Source: Ignelater luminosus
Lineage: Eukaryota; Arthropoda; Insecta; Coleoptera; Elateridae
Assembly: GCA_011009095.1 (NCBI GenBank)
Contig: VTPC01091258.1
Location: 248,001 to 312,000, forward strand
Direction: 5' to 3'
DNA: 64,000 nucleotides
Shown here: positions 11,787 to 24,431 of the stretch, one piece after another
Position numbering within the stretch: position 1 is the first letter of the stretch
Layout: every line of letters starts with the position of its first letter
Position numbers and translations under genes: made by a program
Notes under the pieces: generated by a model
The model's input: the letters and a program-made list of their open reading frames with translations, nothing else
Told to the model about the DNA's origin: nothing
The model's database searches: none

Positions 11787-12832
11787 TACAGGGTGTCTCC
11801 AAAAGGTTGGGACATAGCTTAGCTGCAGACTCCTGGAATAAAAATAAGAAGATTTAACCCAACTTACCTATTTCCACAATCGTCTAGTTAAGTTGGTACA
11901 AGGCGTCAAAGTTTTTTGAAAAAAATTAATTTTGCGTATAAAATTAGTAGGCTTTGATCAATTCTTATAATTTTTGGTATGACATGTTTTGTGACTATAA
12001 GTCACGTTTCGAGATGGTTTTGGTCATCATCAGTAAGTTGTAAGTGTATTAAACAAAAATGTCGCAGTACAAATTTGCTGATAACTTTTTAGTGCCTAGG
12101 CTGACAACTTTCAATTGTTTTTTCTAAAAAGATATCTTCTTTAGAAACATTTTTTGTATCTTTGGAATTTTTGATAACGCTTAAGGTCTATCCACAAAAA
12201 AACATAGAATCTGATCTGATGATCATGCTTTTTTGATAAGAATAATCTAGAAATAATCTAGTTGCCGGAATACCTATCTTTAAATGGCAAATCAGTGTCA
12301 TTTGTTTGTTACATGTCAAAATTACACAAGTTTAGTGTGGTAAAAATTAAGTAATTAGTTTAGCATTTTTTTGTAGTTATCACTAATAAACTTTGCATTA
12401 CATGCGATGTCATATAATTTTTTTGTGGATAAATCTCAAAAGTTATCAAAAATTACAAAGATACAAAAAATGTTTCTAAAGAAAATATCTTTTTGGAAAA
12501 AAAATTGAAAGTTCTCAGCTTGGGCACTGAAAAGTTATCACCAAGTTTGTACTGCGACATATTTGTTTAATACACTTACAACTTACTGATGAAGACCAAA
12601 ACCATCTTGAAACGTGACTTATAGTCACAAAACATGTCATACCAAAAATTATAAAAATCGATTAAAGCCTACTATTTTTACACGCAAAATTAATTTTTTT
12701 TCAAAAAACTTTGACGCCTTGTACCAACTCAACGAGACTATTTTGGATATAGGTAAGTTGGGTTAAATCTTCTTATTTTTATCCCAGGAGTCTGCAGTTA
12801 AGCTATGTCTCAACTTTTGGAGACACCCTGTA
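11787..12832. mobile_element. giant palindromic (foldback) element with TA-flanked TACAGGG ends
   Basis: An element of 1,046 bp whose two halves are inverted copies. The left end TACAGGGTGTCTCCAAAAGG is mirrored at the right end, and the match continues through AAGATTTAACCCAACTTACC, CAAGGCGTCAAAG, a short palindrome GTGACTATAAGTCAC near 11992, GTCGCAGTACAAA and AAACATTTTTTGTATCTTTG up to about 12195 on the left and 12430 on the right. Each arm is about 400 bp, with a roughly 230-bp centre. TA lies on both sides (11785-11786, 12833-12834). There is no coding capacity. Ends and duplication indicate mobilisation by a Tc1/mariner-superfamily transposase. Confidence 0.9.
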
Positions 12833-12839
12833 TATTAAG

Positions 12840-13430
12840 ATCATTTATAACGACTACGAGTCGATCTCTACATAAATGCGATTTACTGCTTTACTATTTT
12901 AAATTATGTTCTAATGCAAGTTGATTAATTTAAGGTCTTGGTTGATGACGGAGCTCCTTCCGAAAAAATATAAAATATATATATTTATGTTATCAGCATA
13001 CGTTTGAACTTTACAATATGTTTCATACTTGCATCATAATTCAAACATTTGCGCCCTCGAACACCCGAAATGCATCTTGTCATGGAAAGGGTAAGAGGTT
13101 AAGCGTTTTTTACTTCCGCACGAGACATAACTGTACCGCCCTCTAAAGAGTAAGGATGCCGCGGCAGTCCGGTAGATATAGCAGTTATCAAGATATGACA
13201 ATGTGTGTTATTGTTTAGTGTTTCTTTTTATGTGTCGATACCAAATTGTTGTAAATAAAAAATATATTTAAAAACAATCTCATAGTTCGTATTTATTAAC
13301 TAGAAACAAAAAGTGCAGTAAAACGTTGGTTCTAAACAGAAACAAAGAAGAAACCGAGCTATCATTAAAAAAAACTTCGATAACACCGAAGCTAACAATT
13401 TCCTTCCATAATACAATACTTCAAAGATTT
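12840..13430. other. unassigned; GC-richer block at 13045-13190
   Basis: Mostly AT-rich with a short TA run near 12975. The block from 13045 (TTTGCGCCCTCGAACACC) to 13190 (GCCGCGGCAGTCCGG) is richer in G+C and CpG than its surroundings. It may be the terminus of a retroelement or a promoter-like island; no gene follows that I can recognise. Confidence 0.3.
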
Positions 13431-13434
13431 TAGA

Positions 13435-14110
13435 ATGTCAATTGTGTATATATAATAAATAAAAGTGGGCCTAAAATAGAACCTTGGGGTACTGCAAAGG
13501 AAATGTCCAATTTTTTATCAAGCAAATAGAAATGAAATAAATTAAAAGCAGCATCTTCAGAAGCATAATGTTTTAACTTCTCGCAAGTAATATTAAAGCA
13601 ATATTACAGTAGTAATTATCTTTTTTCAATCGCGTTGATAATATCATCGGTATCAGTTACTAGAGAATTGTAGTGATAAATCCTCCCCTGAAACAGACTG
13701 ACAAGCAGGCAATAATTTATTCTTGTTAAAGAAATCATAAATTTGTCTATACAAATTCTTTTCAAAAATTCTAGATATGCAAGATAATACGCTAATTATT
13801 CTTATAACAGAAAAGTTTCACATTGACTATCTTTGGTAAAGAAAGACCAACAACTCTTTTTCAAGCAAGCGAAGAATAACTGGTTTCGATGCAACAAATA
13901 ATTAGATAGATTACAAAATTTTACAATAAAAGGACTACAGCACTTTAATACAATTAGAAAAATATCATCTGAACCTATAGCATTAGAATTCAAATCGTGT
14001 AAAATTTTATGCACTTCATCTGTTACTGTTAATAAAGATCTAAAAGACTTATCGTTGAAGATTGGGACATTACTTTCGTGGACGCCTGTACGTAGTACCT
14101 ACTATATATC
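13435..14110 (-). pseudogene. Jockey/CR1-type LINE reverse transcriptase fragment
   Basis: On the minus strand, NVPIFNDKSFRSLLTVTDEV then LHDLNSNAIGSDDIFLIVLK mark the start of the reverse transcriptase domain. Next come residues resembling the 'PKV..P...SDYRPISILP' block in shifted frames, the NKNKLLPACQS block, and finally VPQGSILGPLLFIIY at 13490-13445, the hallmark 'PQGS.LGPLLF' motif. The catalytic YxDD and the C-terminal part are missing beyond 13435. Several frameshifts and stops make it dead. Confidence 0.85.
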
Positions 14111-15075
14111 ACCATCGAATTTAGCAGAAAAAATAGCTCATTAACATGTATTCAGTTTCTTTCTCTCAATTCTGATTTCTGATATATCCTGCATTTACAT
14201 CAGGTTTGGCCCACTATGTACAAGCCAGTTTGTCTACAAAATGATAAAAGCTAAAGATTATACAATAAGGCCAATTTGTATTATTTTTGCATTCATTTTG
14301 GGTATAATCTGCGGATTAAGTTTCTAATAATAGCTTTTTTAGTCAAGATATTGTAACGTGTAGTAAAATAAAAAGATTAACTGTGGGATGTAAATTAAGA
14401 AAAAAATTTAAAAATGGAAAAATAATTGCAAACGGTATATATTTATGAAAGTGTTACATGTTTAGTAACTTTCAATACAGAAAAGAAAAATTCAAACAAA
14501 CCTTCAGATTCTAAATCCTTTTGATTTATTAGGTGGATACATCTATAAAGAACGTAAATACTGGAGACGTAAGAACATAACTTCAATATAACTTGACCTT
14601 ATGTATGAAAATATGAGAGTTGCTAAACCCAAAAGAAAAACAACATATGATGGATTTTCTGAAATACATTCCACCCTGTCACCACAGATTTTATCGCTCG
14701 TTATAAACGCATAAACCTAACACCCGTTCTTCATGGGAAAGACACGAGGACGAGCAAGATTTTAAAGATTCTGATCAAGACAAATTTTCAGACTATTTTA
14801 TTCATGATAGGTATAAAAGTAATACGATATTGTTAACGTGAAAATAAATAAAAGGCTTTTCAGTGGCATCTGAACACTATCATTGCATTACGTTACTTAA
14901 AATGGAATAAAATGTACACGCAATACACCACTTATCAATTTATTAATAATATTATAAAAAACAACATTTTTTAACTGTCCTCGCCAAGCCTAGATGTATT
15001 CTTGTAGCCTAGTTTGCACACTACGCAAAATGCATAAATCGCCGTAGCATTTCTATGTTTATTGCTCTTACTTCA
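14110..15075. other. unassigned AT-rich stretch
   Basis: No gene was recognised. A CCACCCTGTC motif near 14672 resembles an eroded transposon end, but no partner was found. Confidence 0.35.
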
Positions 15076-15079
15076 ATGG

Positions 15080-15440
15080 TAACTTTAAAAATGAATCGGG
15101 ATGTTGTCTGGTTTTAACAGGATGGTACTACATCTCATATGACCAGACAATGTAGTGGATATTCCAAGAAACATCTTTCCTGAACGTCTAATTTAAAAGT
15201 TTGCAAACCTAAACTGGCCGCCTAGAAGCTCTGACCTAAGACTGACGGATTTCTTTTATGAGCATACTTCAAGTCTAAATAATCTTCTCATCATTGAAGA
15301 ATTCAAAGAAAAAAATTATCACAGGAGCAAGAGCAATAAAAATAGAGAAATGCTGCAACGAGTTGCATAATATTCAGAGGAGACCACAACAATGCATTTA
15401 AGACCAGGGAAAATTCTTAAGAAATGTTGTTTTTAAAAAT
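15080..15440 (+). pseudogene. IS630-type transposase C-terminal relic
   Basis: Plus strand from about 15100 gives QDGTTSHMTRQCSG (second catalytic Asp), then in a shifted frame NWPPRSSDLRLTDFF (third Asp block) and TLQRVA..FRRRLQQCI.. near the end, the standard C-terminus of insect IS630/Tc1-type transposases. Frameshifts and stops are numerous and no terminal repeats were identified. It differs from the DD41D copy at 8635 and represents another lineage. Confidence 0.7.
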
Positions 15441-15444
15441 TAAA

Positions 15445-16440
15445 AATAAACTAATAACTGGTACATATATTCTAACAGTTATCGAGTACAAATTTTATTT
15501 AATTTTAAGCAAATATAAGGAAATGGTGGTATTTTTGTCCTTGTACCGTGAGAGCAACACAAAACCAAGTTGAAGATACACTTGGAATTTTAAAAGATTG
15601 TCTTAGAGTATTCCTTCAGTTATGAATTTAAACATTAAGCTTTTAAGTGTCACATTCATTTTGAATATTGAATATTCCAATTCTCCATTTTCATTATTAA
15701 TACCATTACAAAAATAAAATTGTAATATGAAAACTTTATGTTACTCTGTTACAAAGTTTTGTAAATAATTATAAATATGATTAATTTACTGTAATCACTT
15801 AAAAAATAACTTAAACAAACTTTAAATGTCACTTGTATTATTTTAATAGTGTCAAACTTCAGGAAGTAATCCGGAAGCCTGTGTTTATGTATTGCTGAGA
15901 TTGCAGTCTCGCAATCTCATTAAGCTGGTAGAAAAGAATTTAGCGGCAATACATATTTAGTGAGTAAAACCAAATGAATGATTAATACTGTATATTAAGT
16001 TTCCAATTTTTCTTTTTATACACATTTGACATGCTGACACAACAACAAATAACAAATTAGGTAACACAGAAAGATAACAATTCAAATATGCAAATATAAC
16101 ATTATTACAAGTATCACACTTTTACTATCTAAACATTCTGCATTTACTATATTTAATAGTATTTTTATGAAGTAAGGTGATACACTTCTTTATATTGCGT
16201 AAACCAGAATTTGCAACTTGTGCATTTTTTCCTTTATAATATGCAATATGTGTAATGTAGGTGTTTTGAAATGACCTACAATCTTCTTTATTAATTTCTT
16301 GTGTTGAAATTGAATTATTTGATTTAATTTTATAGGAAGATTGGAATTATGAAAGCTTTCTTTTAGAAAGAAAACCCTGTTAGATTTTAGAATAAAAATG
16401 GTTAATTCAAAACTAAACAAATAGCTTTTGGTTTACTTTT
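15445..16440. other. unassigned AT-rich stretch
   Basis: No feature was recognised. The 76-codon minus-strand frame at 16190-16420 lacks known motifs. Confidence 0.4.
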
Positions 16441-16442
16441 TT

Positions 16443-16680
16443 ATCTATACTATATATTAAAGAGACTGAGTCTGTATCTATGTCGAAGCCATATCAACCG
16501 TCGCTATGGTTATAGATAGTACATAGCAACCCCGTCTTCATTGTTACGGATGGTATGTCAATTTAAATAAATGCGGTTAAAATGAAAACCCGTCTCAATG
16601 GTTACAGATAGTATTAAATAAATGAGGTTAAAATGAATGAAAATGAAAACATAAAATAAAATACATGTGATTTATTACAG
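16443..16680. repeat. imperfect tandem repeat with Helitron-like start
   Basis: The segment starts TCTATACTATATATTAAAG, resembling the 5' termini of many insect Helitrons. It then holds two imperfect copies of a roughly 60-bp unit, each containing a GTTACRGATRGTAT core and ending in ATGNGGTTAAAATGAA (about 16530-16590 and 16590-16640). No Rep/helicase coding or CTRR 3' hairpin was located, so Helitron identity is only a possibility. Confidence 0.3.
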
Positions 16681-17213
16681 GTGGGCCTCTTGTTAATATG
16701 ACACTATCAAAGACAAGAAATTTAGACTCCATGAGTATATCTGACTTGGTTTTTTGTTGCTATCACGGTATCTGTTTACCTTGCTCTACATATTTTTCTG
16801 TCGTTATGTAGTTTTTTCATAGACAACAATTTTGTTTATACGGTATATTGATTTATATTTGAGACACAAATTTACGTAAGTATGTGACGGTCGCAGTTTC
16901 AGATAACTGGATTCTGTCTCTGGATGAAGATAACTCTTTTTTATAAAGAAAATGGATGCATTCTTATCGATGTTGCTGTTAGAGATTTGGTTTGGATATT
17001 TTCCATGCAGCGATTTTTCCTTCCACGACTGGATGTAATCAGTCCGTATACTCGCATCTTGATCTCGGCTGCTTAAATTTAGTGCAATTAGTACAATTGG
17101 TTCATTCCGATCAGTTCTTGGATTAAGAGGGTAACGCTACTATAAAAATATGTGCTTATACTGCTTAGTTAACAGTGGCACGATTCTGTAATATTACTTA
17201 GACCCTACCACAC

Positions 17214-17700
17214 CTAGGTCTTGACAGATGTAAGCGTTCCAAGGCCTACCGTGAAAGAAGCAAACGGAATTTGCAAAGTAAACCGCGGTGCGTAAGTGTC
17301 TAATCCTTGCAAATCTGCATCACTCCATTTTATTATGCTGAAAGTGGGTTGTTGGTTTCCTTTCTCCTTCGTGCGTGAGCACTTCTTGATTTGCGTAGGA
17401 TGTAGCAGCATTCTACCACAGACATTCACTTCACTATTACGGACCTATTCGGCTACGGACGTGCCCTGGCGCTCCCCAGACAGCGGTTGATCTCCGAGAC
17501 AATTATTATTCTATTCTCCATTATGGGAAAGTTCCCGTTTACTAGGTTTGTACTGGAAACGGAGACTACTGTACTGTTATTTTACTTTGGGTTCCCGACA
17601 GTACTCAGTGTTGTGTGAAAATCCCGAAACGCTGGCAGCATCGTTTACTCCGTTTGATTTTTAACGGCTTGTTACGATAGCAGTTAGTATAACGGCTACC
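17214..17700. other. GC-richer island, unassigned
   Basis: Base composition is clearly richer in G+C than the neighbourhood, with open frames of about 70 codons on both strands. No recognisable motif was found. It might be part of the LINE lying just to the right, an unrelated repeat terminus, or a promoter-like island. Confidence 0.3.
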
Positions 17701-17994
17701 TGACCAGACGTATTTATTATTATTATTTTTACTTTTTTGGTACAATAGGGCATTGATTGATTAGACAATTAACCCTATACACGATTTGAGTTTAGAGATA
17801 TTCCTGTTCCAGTCGGACTTCCATTTCTGCATACTGTTTTATATTTGGATATGTAACACATATTAGCCATTCTTAGCAGAAATGTGTTTGTTGTTATTTC
17901 TTCTGCCACTAGTTTGTTTGTGTATCGGCTTTTTCATTGCCATGAATACGCACATAATTGGCAATCTAGCTGAAAACAACTTGAATCGGTCACT

Positions 17995-18900
17995 TTAAAG
18001 AACGTAGGTTAAGGCTAATATTTCGTGTACAGTTTTGTCGTTGAAGGCATTAAAAAGAGACTTAATAGCATTCATAGAATCGGTACAGATTATAAACTTG
18101 TGTGTCTTCTGGTTGCTACTGATGTACACTGTGGCTTGCTTAATAGTGAGATGTATTGCGGTGTATACACTAAAATTACCATCTAACAAAAAAAGTAGGT
18201 CTCTTCGTCTACTACACAAGCACATTCCTCAGGTATTTTTGAACCATATGTGAGGATGAACTGGTAGTCACCATAATTATCTTTAGTTCCCTTAACAGTT
18301 GTACTTACATAGTACGCACCGAGAGTTTCTTCTTTATTACATAGACTTAAATGAATGTCAAATAAATACATGCGGGGTAAAACACTCCTTCAGCAACTAT
18401 ATTAAAACTAGGTATACCAAGTTCTTTACTTAGTTCCTTCATTTTCAAGACCACGGGTTTATAAGAGATTGACTTAGTATCCCACTCTTCTGAATTATGA
18501 ACAGCAATGAACGCATGACGTTTCCACAGATGAGAAATGCAAACCGTTTGCATTAGCTGTATCTGATAGACGATCTATAGCTAATCAAAGATTCCTTATT
18601 ATCTTAGGCAGAGAAGGGTCAGATTTGAAATGGCATAGGTTGTCTATGTAGAGCATCTTACAGAGTTGCCCTTACCTCTAATAATTTATTTATTCCGATG
18701 AGAGATAGGGTTACACTTAGCGTTGAGCTTTGGGGAATGCCTTTTTTCTAATATCATAGACAATAAAAGGGTATTGCCCATTCCGATTCTTATTTTCCTA
18801 TCGGAGAGAAAATTCTTGATTAAGAGTGTCATATTTCCTCTAATGCACCAATCGTGAATGGTTCTTGAAATGTGTCGCCACGTCATATCGTACGCTTTTT
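17995..18900 (-). pseudogene. Jockey/I-type LINE: RT palm to RNase H, internally deleted
   Basis: Read from right to left on the minus strand: EKAYDMTWRHISRTIHDW and IKNFLSDRKIRIGMGNTLLL (RT fingers/palm, near 18900-18760), GIPQSSTLSVTLSLIGINKL (the 'PQGS.LS' block), LYIDNLCHFKSDPSLPKIIR (the YxDD motif changed to YIDN) and LAIDRLSDTANANGLHFS. After a deletion comes the RNase H domain: TYGSKIPEECACVVDEETY in one frame, then QKTHKFIICTDSMNAIKSLF at about 18095, the 'TDS..A...L' active-site block. The catalytic change, stops and at least three frame changes make it non-functional. Confidence 0.85.
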
Positions 18901-18999
18901 CAATTAAACTCAGTATCTCTTTTTATTTATCTGTTATTGGGACATTACTTTTGTGGACAACCGTACATGCTTTTGTTCCAAGTTGAAAGCAAAAATTGA

Positions 19000-21900
19000 T
19001 TTCTCTAATACTTCTTGGCGCAATTGCATCACGGTTTATTAACGAACTAGAAAAGAAGTTCTCACAAGTTTTTGGTTTTACATTTTTACGTTATGTGACT
19101 GTTTCGAGCAGTAAAACACAAGGAGTACTTGTGTTTATGCTAAAAGGCGTTACAAAAGAATGAAGACAGGATGATAAGAACTAATAAAATTGTTAATAGA
19201 TATATGTAGGTATCAGCAATTTTATTAATTTTACTGTCTCCGCAATATGAAATCTTACCTTTTTCTTGTGTTTATTTTAACGTGTAATCTTGAATTTAAT
19301 TTTATTTGTGCAGGAGCGTCTTTCTAAAATGAATTTCTTTAATTCTCATTTCGACTAGTTTAACATGGTGTAGGCTCTTTCTAAAGTTAATAATGTAATA
19401 TTTTTTCCATAATTTAATTACCCAATTTCTTATACTGTAAGTTACGATGTTAAACCTATAGATAAGCAAGAATAAGAAAACGGAGTTTAAACTTTTTCCA
19501 CATAATAGAGGAATACGCTTCCTTGAAACTACAAAATAAAAGTAAACAAAGAACTAGAAACCATGTTATACCTACATAATATATATGGCATAAATTATGC
19601 AAACAAGAGAGGTCTTGTTGTCAGCAAGTAACTTGAGAAACAAAAGTTTTAAATGAGCTTCTAACATAATAAAATTACCTCATAACCTAATTTTAGTGAC
19701 CGTATAAAAGTACTAAAGTCAGAATAGAACTGTAGTAATTTAGATGAGAATCTTATTAATAAATTTTATACAAATACCGAGTAAGCTAGCTACCCCGTTT
19801 ACAGTGCCAGCCGTACAAATTGCGACTCTACTGTTCTACATGCCCTAGACCAAATTAGTTTTTAATTAAACTGTTGTAGCTTAGAACTCAAATAATACTG
19901 CATGTTAAAGTGTAAATTCTCTGCTATCCTAGCACTTTGTTAAATTAAGCAACGTAAATCCTTATGTTTAAATAATTACCAATTTTATTTAATAGAATGT
20001 TATACCGGTTTACTATTATTTCGCTTGGACTGAATTTTCCAGCGTTATTTAATTTCCAAAGATTGCCCGAACTAAAGTGGCAATAATTTAAGGAAACCCT
20101 TAAAGAAGAAGACTCTGTGACAGACAGTAACAAATAAATTACTCACTTGTACAATAGCTTGTTTACAAGTGTCACATTAAACAGGGAAGTGACTCTTTTA
20201 CGAATTCTTTAGGAGATGGTTAGTCTTTCTACAATGTTAATTCTTAAAATAACTTTACCTGTTCTTAGTAACGTCAGATCAATCTAGTTTCAAGTTCATT
20301 TTTGGTTTTTAAATTTCATTTTATACAGTAGTGCATCTTTTTAGGACGATATCTCAAAAATGTAATATCTGCCAACTAATTACGATACACTTAATGAAAA
20401 TAAAATTTGTACCATGTTGAACAACACAATGAATACTTTTAGGGAATTAATTTTCTGCAAAACACGCATCTCTTTATTTTTGTCTATTTTGGAGTTTTAA
20501 CGTTACTAGTTACATCATTAATTTAGAGAAAGATAAACTTAACAAATGAATACAGAGTGATTCGGAAAACGTGCACTACAGTGGAGCGAATGAGAGAAAA
20601 AAAATAAAAAAAAAGTCAGTACGAATACGCTCTCGTGATATAATACAACTTTAAAATGAGGCAATGCCAGTTTATTTGCTGCTAACTTACGTGTTGTATA
20701 GAGATTGATATTGACTTGAAATTGACAAGGTTGTGGATTTTAAACATAAACGAGTAAGCAATCTTCTTCGATAATAGGCTGCAACATATCGAACAGTGCA
20801 TTAAACATTGTTAACGACTACCAATGCTTAAATCTTTAAAGAGCGTTTTCGATGCCCTATAATAATTGTAGGTTAGTGTAAAAAAACATGACAAAAAATA
20901 ATAGGTTAACAAGGGTAATTTCGTATTACTAACTTATAAAAACACCAAAATTTCTTGTATAAATTCAGAGGTGGTAGAAGTCTTTCTATCACCAGAGGTT
21001 CTAATTTCGTCTTTGTAGAATTATGAAAAAGCTTAGGACATTTTTAGACGGAAATAGTCGTTTACCATACTAGGCGAAAAGAAAAATGCATGTTTAACAT
21101 AAGCATACACATAGTTGTAAGTAAGTAACAACCACGAACCCGTCAATCGCGTGAATACAATCAAAGTAAAGTTGAGTCGTGCTTGGTTGAATACTAAATT
21201 GATCTGCCATACGCCAAATGTGTGTATTTCTTGATAACAAACTTGCTTGTTTATGCTGACTAGCAGCGTTAAGTTTTACTTCGGATTTTTAAAAATAATT
21301 TTGTATTATTTGTATAATTGCCATGATTAAAATAGAATGCTTAAAGTAAAACAAAATAAGAAATTTAATAGTTTTAAAAAATGATAAAATTCATTGATCT
21401 TAACATCGTTAATACAATGCAAATATACACGAACCGTTCATGCTTTTTACGATGTAATCAGGTGTAATGTCTACCTATGTTTGAAGTTTAATTATGAATT
21501 AAAGTTTTATGACTTATGAGACACTGACCCATTGTTTGTAAAGAGGTAGGTACCTTGAAGTAACAAACAAGAATTGATTAAAATGTTATACAGGACACAC
21601 TGAAAATAATTATATAAAATACTCAAAATGGCCGTCATCTGATCTAATATCTTAGTCTTCCAATACCAATCCCACCGTGTAATTTTGGTAAAAGCTTGGA
21701 AATAAACAAAATACAGATGTGTCCAAATGGTTTGTATGGAAATAACGCTTGTAATTATTAATAAAAGTTTTTCAACCAGTATGGTATTTAGAGATCTTGG
21801 GCTTTTCGCTTCGTTCTAAGTAAAATGGCTATGCTTAGCTTTTATTTTTATTCTTTATTGTTTATTTTTAATTGCCAAAACAACACAGTAACTATTGACA

Positions 21901-23880
21901 ACAAATCAACTTACATCTAACTTAAATTATAATAATAATAATACGTAATATAACGGAAGTTAAAAACATGTCGGAGACAAAAAAACAACTAGGGTAAACG
22001 CACCTAAATACGTCCGGCTCCAGCAGCCCACCGCCAAACGAATTACTGTTTTATAAATAAATTATAGTGGCTCAAATAACTGTAATTTTTGGTTTTATGT
22101 TATCTACTGTCCTTGGTTCTAAGTATTATGTTACAACCACTTCAAATAAACAAACATCATATGTCAATTATTAGCTGTTGTTTTTAACATCTTTGTAAAT
22201 ATTTTTATTTCTTAAATCAGTAAAGTACTCCCTCTTCATATTGAGTACAAGGAATTAGAAACTTTTATTAAACAAATAGCAAGAACAAGGGGTGAAATGC
22301 TTACTGGTACAAAATGCACATTTCGATAAACTATTTTTTTTTAAATATAAAACTACACATTTTATAGCTTTTGATGATAAGTATGTATACCATTTATTTG
22401 TGCACTTTTATACAGAAAGTTTCATTTATAAATATTATTTAGTTTTAAATTTAAACGAGTTTGAATTTCAAATATCGTTTAGGTAGCAGAATATTGGTGC
22501 TTTTACCTATATATAAATTAATAATTAACAAACATTTCTTTGTCCAAATAAATGATTTGTAAAGATATATACTGAAGATTTTAGTATTTTTAAAATCATT
22601 TCTTCATATAAATCTAGGCTGATTGGTGTAAGGTAGAATTGCTTTAACTGCATGACGATCACTCTTTTTGAGGATTGCACAAATGACAAAAATACGCATA
22701 ATCTGAAATTTCTCTTTTATTCATACACATGTATAATATAAAATAACTGCTTGTAGCACGATTATTTTCATAAACGATAATTTAATATAATGAAATAGTG
22801 TCAATTCTTAGACTGTATTTAAAAATTCTGTTTAGAAATATGCAAGACTGTGTTGTAAAATTTCCGACGAACTAAATATTTACCTATACCTATTTTAAAA
22901 AAGGCGTCCGTCTTTTGTTATTGCTAATACGTATTCCGTTCACAAAACGCTTTTTATTGAATTTGATAGTAATGCTGAAAACCAATCCCAGTGTTTACAA
23001 ATTTTCTTCACGTTATATCTCAAGGTTGTTCTTTGTAAACGGGAATTGCTATTGTATTTTTCCAATTTTCAGGAATTTCTCTAAAACGATTTTAACTTTG
23101 TTAATTACTACTCATTTTTACAAATAACTTACAAAAATTGACATACCAATCAACAAATTACAGTTCAGAAACTACAGCTACTAATTTTACTTTTCTGTTA
23201 CAAAAAAAGCGTGATGTGATTGGTATACTAAACAACTAAACAAGTAAATTTAAATTTTATCTCTCGTTTCTTTTATACGAAATCATAAGAGATAATTGGT
23301 TGCTGCTGGCAGCAGTGTAAATTACGAACTTAATTTGTTTTAATGCCGCAAAACAAACATAAAACATAGAATACAATTAGAACAGTCGTCAGTTGACTGA
23401 CGTTGTTAAAGAATCGATTTACATTTAAAAATTTCATTTTACTAATATTTTACATCATTTTTCTTCTTAACATTTTTGTTTATACTAATTGCTAAAACTT
23501 GAAATTAAGCATTTTTTCTTGTTTTGTTCAGTATCAGAATAATAGGTTTTAAAGTTAAATTGTAAAACTTAATGCTAAAAAATCTTATAAAGTTTATTTA
23601 TAGTGTATTAACAAACTGAAGCAGCGTGCATGTAATAGCAGGTTATAGATCCCTTGGGGATAATGCTGCCTTATTTTTAAAATACAACTGAGAGTCTCGT
23701 ACTTTAATTCGTGTGAATAAAACATCATTCTCATTATGATTGTAGATATAATGTACAACTTTTTTCTGTGATAATCTGATAATTCTAAAGTAATGATTCT
23801 TGCAGTGGGAGCATGTGAAAGAAGATAGCTCTAAATAGCCAGACTAGATTGCTAGAGTTTTAATCAGAACAGATCAACAC
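19000..23880. other. long AT-rich stretch without supported gene
   Basis: No transposase, reverse transcriptase or host exon was recognised over nearly 5 kb. Weak transposon-end look-alikes occur at 20556 (ATACAGAGTGATTCGG) and 21591 (TACAGGACACACTG). Open frames of 62-70 codons are consistent with chance in such sequence. Confidence 0.4.
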
Positions 23881-23889
23881 AAAGTAAAA

Positions 23890-24255
23890 TTCAAAACCAA
23901 CACCAACATATTAAAAACTCCATCAAATGCTAAAGATACAATACACGATATCACGAAATTAGGAATTTACAAATTAAACTGCACATTTTGTAACTATGTG
24001 GCCAAACACGTGCGCTGTTACAAACACGAACGCCCAGAATAGTTCAATAATTATGCCAAACACTTATTAGAACTCAATCATCTTATAACCACAAATAACC
24101 ACTTTACACTTTTACAGGTTTGTAGTAATAGATATAAACTATATGTTTTGGAAGCTTTCGAAATTTAGCAACACAAACACAAAGTACCTTTAATGAATGA
24201 GAAGATTGACCTAATAAAATGGCCGTTACTGCAAATCTTGAATGACGAATAAGTC
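23890..24255 (+). pseudogene. Penelope-like retroelement, GIY-YIG endonuclease remnant
   Basis: Plus strand reads FKTNTNILKTPSNAKDTIHD then ITKLGIYKLNCTFCNY, corresponding to the start of the GIY-YIG nuclease of Penelope-like elements ('GIYKL.C..C...YIG'). The central YIG/Arg helix is deleted. It continues with YAKHLLELNHLITTNNHFTL and YKLYVLEAFEI, the conserved 'A.HL...NH' and 'L..LE..EI' blocks, and LIKWPLLQILND. Stops interrupt the frame at about 24038 and later. The reverse transcriptase part is absent from the upstream sequence as far as I can see. Confidence 0.7.
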
Positions 24256-24431
24256 ATAATTTTGCTTGGACCTTGAATCAACTTAGCTGTTAACTATGAC
24301 AGCTTGTTTGTTAATGCCTTTGAAAATAATATGTTAATACTGAAAAGCTTCAGGCGAATATATTTGAGATTACAAGTGGAATAGTGTTTTTATTTTTATA
24401 ATTTATTAGCATAGAGTTCCACAAAGTAACG

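Noticed and set aside
11985-12650. CTGATGA..GAAAC motif in the palindrome arms, resembling a hammerhead ribozyme core
   Set aside because: The intervening bases do not form a proper stem II, and the flanking sequence cannot form stem I. Only the short GTGACT/AGTCAC hairpin is real.
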